The position numbers and the translations under genes are program-made. From the NCBI GenBank assembly GCA_027487845.1, contig JAIYCV010000026.1, positions 310,001-374,000 of the forward strand: a stretch of 64,000 bases of DNA. Direction: 5' to 3'. The stretch is from Flammeovirgaceae bacterium. Its GTDB lineage: Bacteria > Bacteroidota > Bacteroidia > Cytophagales > Cyclobacteriaceae. Of the stretch, positions 11,306 to 19,507 are shown piece by piece; positions within the stretch are counted from its first letter, which is position 1, and each line of letters begins with the position of its first letter. The notes under the pieces were generated by a model. The model saw only the letters and a program-made list of their open reading frames with translations, searched no databases and was not told where the DNA came from.

Positions 11306-11357
11306 AAAATTAGATTTTTGGGTGTAGGTTAAAGGTAAAAAATATCTCGACTTAATT

Positions 11358-11795
11358 TCAATAATGCCATTCTTTAGTTGTTTTGTGTGAAACCAATTGC
11401 CAATATTTACCTCGCTGGGCAAATATCCGAACATACCAAAGCCCATAGTTCACAAGTTTGTCGTTATCCTTCCGGGAAATGGAAAGTTTGCCAACTAACA
11501 TCGCGAAATCAGGATGGATTTCGACCGTGGTTGAATCATGGATCCGCGAAACAAATACTTGATCCTTCTTTGCTACGTTCGCAAGCCAGCTTTTTTTGGA
11601 ATCAACGAAACCCGTGCCGTGTGTGAAAACAAAATCATCGGCATACAAGGTGTCTAGTGCGGCTATGTTTTTACCAATGATGCTCTCATCAATTGCTTTA
11701 TTGTTGATTAATAACTTGGCCTTTAGCTCTTTTGGTTGAGCATACGCCTGCCAAGAAAGGAAGGCCAAGACCGACAATATCAAATTGCGTTTCAT
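11358..11795 (-). CDS. nuclear transport factor 2 / DUF4440-like secreted protein
   Basis: 145 aa; signal peptide, ALDTLYADDFVFTHGTG, QRGKYWQLVSHKTT. Confidence 0.75.
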   Translation of the reverse strand: MKRNLILSVLAFLSWQAYAQPKELKAKLLINNKAIDESIIGKNIAALDTLYADDFVFTHGTGFVDSKKSWLANVAKKDQVFVSRIHDSTTVEIHPDFAMLVGKLSISRKDNDKLVNYGLWYVRIFAQRGKYWQLVSHKTTKEWHY

Positions 11796-11889
11796 TGTTT
11801 AAGATTCTTTTTAAATCTACAATAATATTTATTTCAAACGATTGAATTGGATAATAAAAATAATGTAGTTTCGCTTCAAACATTGTTTT

Positions 11890-13566
11890 ATGTCAACAAA
11901 TCGCCCTTGGGTAGCTCAATATCCATCTTATTTACCAGCAGAGATTTCTGAAACATCGGTCCAATCCCTTGTCGAGTTGTGTGCGGAAAACAGTAAGAAG
12001 TTCGCGCAAAACACAGCCTTTGAAAACATGGGGCGCAAAATGTCTTATCAGGAGTTGGATAAGCTCTCAAGCGCTTTCGCAGCCTACCTGCAAAATAGCG
12101 CAAAGCTTAAACAAGGTGATCGCATTGCGATTCAGCTTCCTAACACGCTTCAATACCCTATTGCTATGATAGGTGCGCTTAAAGCTGGCTTAATTGTGGT
12201 AAACACGAATCCGTTGTACACACCACGCGAAATGCAGCACCAGTTTAATGATAGCGGGGCGATTGCTATTGTTATTCTTGCCAACTTTGCCAGCAACCTG
12301 CAAAAAATCGTTGGGCAAACTTCAATCAAAACTATTTTGGTCACCGAACTTGGCGACATGCTGGGAGGCTTGAAAAAAGTGATCACCAACTTTGTTGTGA
12401 AGAAAGTGAAAAAACTAGTTCCGCCTTTTCAACTGGACGGAGCTATTTCATTTTCACAGGCACTTGAAAGCGGCAAAGGTCAAAAATTTGCTGCGCCAAC
12501 GATAAAAAAAGAAGATACAGCTTTTTTGCAATACACGGGCGGAACAACCGGCTTATCAAAAGGAGCTGTGTTGAGCCATCGAAATGTGATTTCCAACGTA
12601 CTGCAAGTACAGCCGATTCTCAATAATAGCGCGAATGGAGTATTGGCTCCTGAAGATGTAGCCATCATTCCGCTTCCGTTATACCACATCTATGCACTCA
12701 CGGCCACTTTCGTGTACATGAATGGCGGCCTAAATAATTTATTGGTCACAAACCCTCGCGACTTACCGGGCTTCATAAAAATTCTTAGCAAGCCGTTTCA
12801 TACCATGATTGGCGTGAACACGCTCTACAATGGTTTACTCAACCATCCACAGTTCAGCGAAATCAATACCAAAGCCGTTAAGTCTTGTTCTGCTGGCGGC
12901 ATGGCGCTGCAAGAAGTGGTGTTTAAACGCTGGTTAGAAAAAACAGGCATCCGCATAAGCGAAGGTTACGGGCTGAGTGAAACATCGCCCGTGCTCACCT
13001 ACCAAATCCCTGGAAAGGAAAAGATGGGAAGCATTGGCATGCCCATACCCAGCACCGATATTGCCATTATGGATGACGATGGGAATGAATTGCCCACTGG
13101 CGAAATTGGCGAGCTGTGCGCGAAGGGGCCACAAGTATTTAGCGGCTATTGGCAGAAAGATAATTCGTCCGTCTTCCATAAGGGTGTGTGGTTTAAAACA
13201 GGCGATATTGCCGTGATGGATAGTGAAGGCTTCTTTAAAATTGTAGATCGCAAGAAGGATATGATTTTGGTTTCGGGCTTCAATGTATACCCCAATGAAA
13301 TTGAAGGGGTGGTAGCAAGCCATCCAAAAGTGTTGGAAGTAGCCGCCATCGGGGTAAGCGATGCCCATTCAGGAGAAGTGGTAAAAATTTGCGTAGTGAA
13401 ACGCGATTCATCACTTACCGAAGAAGAACTTCGCGAGTTCTGTAAAGAAAACTTTACCAGTTATAAACGCCCTAAGTTGATTGAGTTTTTGACCGAATTG
13501 CCTAAAACCAACGTTGGCAAAATATTGAGACGATCGTTGAGAGAAAATACCGGAGTGGCAGCGTAG
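11890..13566 (+). CDS. fadD: long-chain acyl-CoA synthetase (AMP-forming)
   Basis: 558 aa; YTGGTTGLSKGA, GYGLSETSP, GWFKTGDIA-like region, KKDMILVSGFNVYPNEIE. Confidence 0.93.
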   Translation: MSTNRPWVAQYPSYLPAEISETSVQSLVELCAENSKKFAQNTAFENMGRKMSYQELDKLSSAFAAYLQNSAKLKQGDRIAIQLPNTLQYPIAMIGALKAGLIVVNTNPLYTPREMQHQFNDSGAIAIVILANFASNLQKIVGQTSIKTILVTELGDMLGGLKKVITNFVVKKVKKLVPPFQLDGAISFSQALESGKGQKFAAPTIKKEDTAFLQYTGGTTGLSKGAVLSHRNVISNVLQVQPILNNSANGVLAPEDVAIIPLPLYHIYALTATFVYMNGGLNNLLVTNPRDLPGFIKILSKPFHTMIGVNTLYNGLLNHPQFSEINTKAVKSCSAGGMALQEVVFKRWLEKTGIRISEGYGLSETSPVLTYQIPGKEKMGSIGMPIPSTDIAIMDDDGNELPTGEIGELCAKGPQVFSGYWQKDNSSVFHKGVWFKTGDIAVMDSEGFFKIVDRKKDMILVSGFNVYPNEIEGVVASHPKVLEVAAIGVSDAHSGEVVKICVVKRDSSLTEEELREFCKENFTSYKRPKLIEFLTELPKTNVGKILRRSLRENTGVAA

Positions 13567-13977
13567 CTACTCTGGCAAATACTTTTTCAGATATTCGTAA
13601 CTAAATGCTCCGCCCAAAGCGGCAAGCAATGTGGCTATAGTAACTAATGATCCGGTTCCTATTTGCGCATAAATAGGACCAGGGCAAGCTCCGGTTAGTG
13701 TCCAGCCAAATCCAAAAATTAAGCTACCGATGATAATGCCTGAATGGTAAACTTTCTTGGGCATTTCAATAGCACTGCCGTTTACGGTTTTGAGGTTAAA
13801 CTTTCGGATGATGAATAACGATAGCGCACCGACTGGGATTGCCGTCATAAAAATGCCGAACATGTGAAAGCTCTCAAATCGGAACATCTCCTGCATGCGG
13901 TACCACGAAATGGCTTCGCCTTTGGTTAACACGAGGCCAAAGAATGTTCCAACGAGTAAGTATTTTAGATTCTTCAT
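13567..13977 (-). CDS. YeeE/YedE-family (sulfur-compound transport) half-protein
   Basis: 136 aa; LIFGFGWTLTGACPGPIYAQIGTG motif. Confidence 0.8.
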   Translation of the reverse strand: MKNLKYLLVGTFFGLVLTKGEAISWYRMQEMFRFESFHMFGIFMTAIPVGALSLFIIRKFNLKTVNGSAIEMPKKVYHSGIIIGSLIFGFGWTLTGACPGPIYAQIGTGSLVTIATLLAALGGAFSYEYLKKYLPE

Positions 13978-14013
13978 AAAACAGTAGCTAGTATCAAGTA
14001 GTAAGACATAAGA

Positions 14014-14595
14014 CTAATGGAGGTCAAGAATGTAGGGAAGAACAAATCGGCAAAATAAAATGCCGCCTAAGAAGAAGGAAGCAGTTGCCGCCAAAGAAGG
14101 CCATTGCAATGCCGAAAGTCCGAGGATTCCGTGGCCAGAAGTACAGCCGCGGGCATAACGTGTTCCAAAACCAACCATAAATCCACCAGCAATCATCAAC
14201 AAAAATCCTTTGATTGAAAAGAGCGATGCCCAATTGAAAAGTTCCTGCGGCATTAATCCTTGAGGGTGGGCAAGTCCGTGAGATTTAAAAAACTCGATAG
14301 TGGATGCTGACAGTTCCACCGGATTTGGATTGGCAAAAACGTATCCCCCTAGAAAACCGCCCAAGAAAACGCCTGCAACAAATAACAAGTTCCAGCTATC
14401 TTTTCGCCAATCATACTTCAAAGAAGTAATATTACTTGGAATACAAGCCGCGCAAATCTGGGTAAGTGTTGACGATATGCCTAGTTTTTTGTTTCCCAAT
14501 AAAAGAAGAATTGGCACTGTAATGCCGATCAGCGGGCCAGCCACATACCAGGGCCAGGGTTTGTAAAGAATTTCCATAAGATAAAGTATACTCAA
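14014..14595 (-). CDS. YeeE/YedE-family (sulfur-compound transport) half-protein
   Basis: 193 aa; GGFMVGFGTRYARGCTSGHGILGLS motif; adjacent to second half. Confidence 0.85.
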   Translation of the reverse strand: MSILYLMEILYKPWPWYVAGPLIGITVPILLLLGNKKLGISSTLTQICAACIPSNITSLKYDWRKDSWNLLFVAGVFLGGFLGGYVFANPNPVELSASTIEFFKSHGLAHPQGLMPQELFNWASLFSIKGFLLMIAGGFMVGFGTRYARGCTSGHGILGLSALQWPSLAATASFFLGGILFCRFVLPYILDLH

Positions 14596-14663
14596 TTAGT
14601 AGATTACAATTTAAAGTACTTTAATTGTGATAATAAAATTTAAGTTCAATAAATACTGAAATT

Positions 14664-15461
14664 ATGAGTACAAAGCGTATTGCCATCATCGGGGGCGGAA
14701 ATCTAGGAGCTGCTATTGCCGAGGGTTTGATAAAAAGTAAATTCTCGTTTCCCGAACAGATTACGATCACGAAACGCAATACCGAAACTCTTAAACACCT
14801 GGCCGACCAAGGCTGTATTGTAACAAGTGACAATAAGCAAGCCATTGAAACCAGTGAAGTGATAATAGTTGCTCTGAAGCCATACAATGTAAAAGAAGTA
14901 CTTGAAACGTTGAAAGCTTCCTTCGACCCAAAACTTCACATGGTTATAAGTGTGGTGACGGGTATTTTCTTGAAGGATCTTTCTGCCATTATCGACAATG
15001 GTGTGCCCATTTTCCGAGCGATGCCTAACACGGCCATTGCTATTCAAGAATCGGTAACCTGTTTGTGCCAAAGCGGTGCTACCACTTCCCAAACAAAATA
15101 TGTGACCGATCTTTTCAGTCAGCTCGGCATTGCTGTGCCAATAGACGAAAAATTGATGGACGCTGCCACGGTGCTTGGTGCATGTGGAATTGCCTATGCC
15201 TTACGTTTTATACGCGCTGCAACACAAGGCGGAATTGAAATTGGTTTTGATTCTAAGACAGCTAGCTTAATTGCCGCCCAGACCGTGAAGGGCGCTGCGG
15301 AACTTTTGTTGAAAGGTGGCCTCCACCCCGAAGCAGAAATCGACAAGGTAACAACGCCCAAAGGGTGCACCATTGCCGGCCTTAATGAAATGGAGCATCG
15401 CGGGTTTAGTTCATCGCTGATTAAAGGGATTGGCGCTTCGTATAACAAGATTTTGGGTTAA
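14664..15461 (+). CDS. proC: pyrroline-5-carboxylate reductase
   Basis: 265 aa; IIGGGNLGAAIAEGL, RAMPNTAIAI, C-terminal TTPKGCTIAGLNEMEHRGFSSSLIKGI. Confidence 0.93.
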   Translation: MSTKRIAIIGGGNLGAAIAEGLIKSKFSFPEQITITKRNTETLKHLADQGCIVTSDNKQAIETSEVIIVALKPYNVKEVLETLKASFDPKLHMVISVVTGIFLKDLSAIIDNGVPIFRAMPNTAIAIQESVTCLCQSGATTSQTKYVTDLFSQLGIAVPIDEKLMDAATVLGACGIAYALRFIRAATQGGIEIGFDSKTASLIAAQTVKGAAELLLKGGLHPEAEIDKVTTPKGCTIAGLNEMEHRGFSSSLIKGIGASYNKILG

Positions 15462-15517
15462 AGCGTATATTAATTGTTAATTTGAATTAACTTTAATTAA
15501 AATAAATTTATAATAGT

Positions 15518-16951
15518 ATGCGATTGATATTGGTCTTAATCATAGTTTTTGGTTCTCTGTTTACTGTTTGTAGTGGCCATTGCCAGACCATTAATTTTGA
15601 TGGAAAGAATGATGAGCAAGGAAAAATTTTCAAGCCCTACGTAACTATCAAAAATATAATTAACCTAAAAGAAAACGGCTTCCTTGCTATTACCGGTGTT
15701 TATCTAAATGGGACTGTTATGGGTAAGCTACCCGATGATATAATTTGGTATTTTAGTAAAGAAGGCAAATTGGTATGGAAAAACTCTGTTGATCAAGACA
15801 ATCATCTTCTGGTTAGTCCTGATAATTCAACACTCTACTTTGTTAAGATAAATGAAAAATTTTATAGTAAGAAAACAAAGATTAGAAAAATAGACGTAAG
15901 TAGTAATAAAGAAACGGCCTTTGAAATTGAAGGTAAACAAGAATTTGGCAAGAGTTTACAAAACATACTGTGTGACAACAATTATTTGTATTTAGTGGCC
16001 ACTCAGGAGGGCGATGAACTGCACGATAGAAAAAAAGTAAATGAGAAATTGTTATTAAATCGTTTTGATGCCCAAACATTCTCTTACACAAGATTTGTAA
16101 TAGATACTCCGCCAATTGAAGAGGGCGAAGAGAATAGCTTTTGGTCGTTTATTGGACAAAAAGAAGACGTTAAATTTTTCTGTTCTAAACAAGCTTCAAC
16201 AGATCTTAATACTTTTAACTTTAACATTATTGGCATTTTATCTAGCGGAGCAATAACCAGTAAGGTAAGTTTTTCGAGCAAGTTGTTGAACAATAAATTC
16301 AGGAGACCTGCAATTAATTATGCCAATCAATCGAACGATGTTTATAATTTTAAAACCATTGATTATGGCGAAAAGTTCATTAGAGACACTGGAGGTGGAA
16401 TGGTAAGCACTTACACTAAAATCATATTGTTCAAAACAGCCTTTAGCCAAATTACCTACGATAATGTTACCAATAGCTTTTTGGTTTATGGCCTTTTTGG
16501 AGACAATCCCTTTGAAAAAATAGGTCGTATCGGATACAGCGGCCTTTACCTTGGCTCCTTCGATATGAATGGGCAAAAAATTTGGTATATTAATCACCCT
16601 ACCAGCACGTTAGTTGATAACGCAAATTTGCGTGTTGATGATCGTTACATTCGCTTGTTTAAAACATATGACGCAAAAATCGGGCTTAACGTCTCTTTCA
16701 AAAAGACAGACGCGTCCTTCTTATTTTCAACTGAGGGCAAATTTATAGACAGTCAATTATTGAAAGACGCTGAAATCGATTTAGAGAATTTTGGTAGAAA
16801 AAAGGACATAAAATTAGCCAATTATTTAAAGCCTTTTGCTAAAGATAAAAATGGCATCATCAAGTCAATTGTTACGCCCGATGGCGAAATTGTTATTCGT
16901 TTTTCAAATAAAGAAAAAGTATTCCAAACGATTTACTCCCAGAGAAGTTAA
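15518..16951 (+). CDS. hypothetical secreted protein
   Basis: 477 aa, signal peptide (MRLILVLIIVFGSLFTVCSGHCQ); no family recognised. Confidence 0.6.
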   Translation: MRLILVLIIVFGSLFTVCSGHCQTINFDGKNDEQGKIFKPYVTIKNIINLKENGFLAITGVYLNGTVMGKLPDDIIWYFSKEGKLVWKNSVDQDNHLLVSPDNSTLYFVKINEKFYSKKTKIRKIDVSSNKETAFEIEGKQEFGKSLQNILCDNNYLYLVATQEGDELHDRKKVNEKLLLNRFDAQTFSYTRFVIDTPPIEEGEENSFWSFIGQKEDVKFFCSKQASTDLNTFNFNIIGILSSGAITSKVSFSSKLLNNKFRRPAINYANQSNDVYNFKTIDYGEKFIRDTGGGMVSTYTKIILFKTAFSQITYDNVTNSFLVYGLFGDNPFEKIGRIGYSGLYLGSFDMNGQKIWYINHPTSTLVDNANLRVDDRYIRLFKTYDAKIGLNVSFKKTDASFLFSTEGKFIDSQLLKDAEIDLENFGRKKDIKLANYLKPFAKDKNGIIKSIVTPDGEIVIRFSNKEKVFQTIYSQRS

Positions 16952-16960
16952 TTTAAAATT

Positions 16961-17105
16961 GTGGCCTTCGCCCCCAAAGCAGAAATCGACCAAGTAACAA
17001 CGCCCCAGGGTTGCACCATTGCAGGCCGCAATGAAAGGGGAACATCGCGGGTTTAGTTCTTCGCTGATTAAAGGGATTGGCGTTTCGTATAACAGGATTT
17101 TGGGG
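16961..17105 (+). pseudogene. degenerate duplicate of proC 3' end
   Basis: About 144 nt closely matching proC 15316-15458 (GCAGAAATCGACCAAGTAACAACGCCC..., ATCGCGGGTTTAGTTCTTCGCTGATTAAAGGGATTGGCGTTTCGTATAAC); 1-nt insertion (AATGAAAGGGGAACATCGCGGG vs AATGAAATGGAGCATCGCGGG) breaks the frame. Confidence 0.92.
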
Positions 17106-17138
17106 GAAAAGGATTTTTGCTCAAATGTGTCAATTAAA

Positions 17139-17333
17139 ATGGGGTCAATTTTTGAACTAATTTTTACTGGAGTTGGTGGATTTATTTGTTGGGTGCTCAA
17201 TGGTTCTAAGGGAAGTATCAAACTAGAATTAAGCAAACCATATGATAGAGACTTTCGATATTACCGTAATTATTTCGTTGGCATTTCATTTTTGTTGTTT
17301 GTGATCTTCGTTTTTTATGGGATCTTTAAGTAG
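17139..17333 (+). CDS. small hypothetical membrane protein
   Basis: MGSIFELIFTGVGGFICWVLNGSKGSIKL...YFVGISFLLFVIFVFYGIFK; two hydrophobic segments; in frame with the proC remnant upstream. Confidence 0.5.
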   Translation: MGSIFELIFTGVGGFICWVLNGSKGSIKLELSKPYDRDFRYYRNYFVGISFLLFVIFVFYGIFK

Positions 17334-17419
17334 CGGTCTCTTGCGATGAATAAGGTAAGCCAAGGATACCAAAAACAAAATTTGAAATAGCGTCATTTAA
17401 TTCGCATTGAGCTATCAAA

Positions 17420-17479
17420 TCACCCGATCCTTTTAACATCCACTTTTACCGAAATACTTTGCCCGCTTGAGCTAGAGTT
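17420..17479 (-). pseudogene. remnant of the 3' end of a transglutaminase-family gene
   Basis: Minus-strand reading NSSSSGQSISVKVDVKRIG* matches IFSSGGQSISVKVDVNRME* at 61750-61809; 48 of 60 nt identical by hand alignment. Confidence 0.8.
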
Positions 17480-17571
17480 GAGCAAATTTTGTCAGCCTAT
17501 TCTAGAAATTGTAGCACTGCTATATGTAGAATTTAAAAAAAACACTATTTTTCTTAAAACTTATTAGCCCA

Positions 17572-19503
17572 ATGAAAACAAATATTCTCCTCTTGCTTTT
17601 GACTAGTTGCATTTTCAGCTATGCCCAAAAAGCACCAATTAAATTTGGAGACATCCCAATGGAGGACATGAAGATGAAAATCTACCCGTTGGATTCTTCG
17701 GCAGAAGCGGTGGTGTTGGTTGATTATGGAAAAGCCTATATTAACGCAAGAGGAGAAGGTTATGTACTAACTTATGAAAGACACAAGCGGATAAAAATAT
17801 TAAAGAAAGGTGGCTTGTCTTGGGCGGATTTTTCAATCAGTCTTTTTCAGTCTGGTTCTACTGAAGAAACGGTTTCAAAGGTGAAAGCTGTCACCTATAA
17901 TCTGGAAAATGGGGCCATTTCGGAAACTCCAATTGGCAAAGAGAGTATTTTCAAAGAAAAATTTAACCGCAACACCAATAAAGTCAAATTTACTTTACCC
18001 AATGTTAGAGAAGGTTCAGTTCTTGAGGTCAGCTACACCATAAATTCCGAATTTTTTACAAGCTTTCCCAATTGGAAATTTCAAAGCACAATACCAACGC
18101 GCCTAAGTGAGTATTGGGCTATTATGCCGGAAGATCTGCGTTATGAGAGATACATGCAAGGTTATGTTGCCACCAACTATGAAGTAGACAATCAGATGAC
18201 AGCAGGCATTAACACGTTTGCACATCATTGGATCTCCAAAGACGTGCCTGCATTTAAACCTGAACCTTATATGACTAGCGAAGACGATTATGTATCAAAA
18301 ATAAATTTTGCGCTGGCGGGGTATAAAGTGGGCGGAATTGAAAAGGACTATATGGGTTCTTGGGAAAAATTAAGCACCAACTTAATGGCAAGTGAAAATT
18401 TTGGTAAGGTTATCGATAAGTCAAATTTTTTAAAAACCAAAGTTGAAGAATTAACCGCTGGGCTAACCGAGCCAATTCAGAAAATTAAAATAATTCATTC
18501 TTACGTACGAGATAACGTAGAATGGGATGGAGATAAGGATTTTACAGCCGGTGATCTGAAAAAAATTCTTGAAAAAAAGAAAGGAACCTCTGGAGACATA
18601 AATTTGCTGCTCGCGTCCATGCTCGATAAGGCTGGGCTAACTGTTGATATGCTGTTAATTAGCACAAGAGACCATGGATTTGTTAGAAAGCAATATCCAA
18701 TGGAACGGCAATTTAACTATGCTTTATGTATCGTAAGACTTACTGATAAAAATGTTCTATTAGACGCCACCGAAAAGAATTTACCATACACAGTGCTGCC
18801 TGAACGGTGCTTAAATGGCGAAGGGCTTGTGATTTCAAAATTGAGTAAAGGCTGGATGGAGGTAACCAGCAAAGCAAAATCAAAAACGATTATAAGCGGA
18901 GATTTTGCCTTGGACGAAAACGCAGAGTTAAAAGGCAAATTGACCTATACACTTGATGGATATGATGCTTTTGATATGCGCGAGATCTATAAAACTAAAG
19001 GTGAAGAAACATATGTAAAAGATTTTCTCGCATCGAAAAGCTGGAATGTCGAAAAGACTGCATTTTCTGATTTAAAAGAATTGGAAAAACCCGTGAAAGA
19101 GATTCACGAGTTAAGTATCGCGGATCATGCCGCGACTGCTGGCAATACCATATATCTAAATCCCTTAGTAACTTCTCAAATTGCCGAAAACCCCTTCAAA
19201 TATGATACGCGAATTTACCCAGTAGATTTTGGAAGCGCGATGGAAAAAATGTATTTGTGCAAAATTGTTATCCCTGCCGGGTATGTAGTCGATGAGTTAC
19301 CACAACCAAAAGTAATCGCCCTTCCAGGCAATGCCGGGCGCTATTCCTATAGCTTAACCCAACAAGGAAACATAATAAACGTAGTAAGTAACTTTCAAAT
19401 AAATAAAAGCTTGTTTGCACAAAATGAATATCCCTACCTAAAAGAAATGTATAATCAGGTTATTGCCAAGCAATCCGAACAAATTGTATTAAAGAAAAAA
19501 TAA
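17572..19503 (+). CDS. DUF3857 / transglutaminase-like domain secreted protein
   Basis: 643 aa; signal peptide, TYERHKRIKILKKGG, VRDNVEWDGD, GTSGDINLLLASMLDKAGL. Confidence 0.85.
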   Translation: MKTNILLLLLTSCIFSYAQKAPIKFGDIPMEDMKMKIYPLDSSAEAVVLVDYGKAYINARGEGYVLTYERHKRIKILKKGGLSWADFSISLFQSGSTEETVSKVKAVTYNLENGAISETPIGKESIFKEKFNRNTNKVKFTLPNVREGSVLEVSYTINSEFFTSFPNWKFQSTIPTRLSEYWAIMPEDLRYERYMQGYVATNYEVDNQMTAGINTFAHHWISKDVPAFKPEPYMTSEDDYVSKINFALAGYKVGGIEKDYMGSWEKLSTNLMASENFGKVIDKSNFLKTKVEELTAGLTEPIQKIKIIHSYVRDNVEWDGDKDFTAGDLKKILEKKKGTSGDINLLLASMLDKAGLTVDMLLISTRDHGFVRKQYPMERQFNYALCIVRLTDKNVLLDATEKNLPYTVLPERCLNGEGLVISKLSKGWMEVTSKAKSKTIISGDFALDENAELKGKLTYTLDGYDAFDMREIYKTKGEETYVKDFLASKSWNVEKTAFSDLKELEKPVKEIHELSIADHAATAGNTIYLNPLVTSQIAENPFKYDTRIYPVDFGSAMEKMYLCKIVIPAGYVVDELPQPKVIALPGNAGRYSYSLTQQGNIINVVSNFQINKSLFAQNEYPYLKEMYNQVIAKQSEQIVLKKK

Positions 19504-19507
19504 AGTC

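Noticed and set aside
16904-17236. 110-aa minus-strand ORF similar to another minus-strand ORF 15194-15448
   Set aside because: Similarity arises only because both lie antisense to the duplicated proC 3' end.
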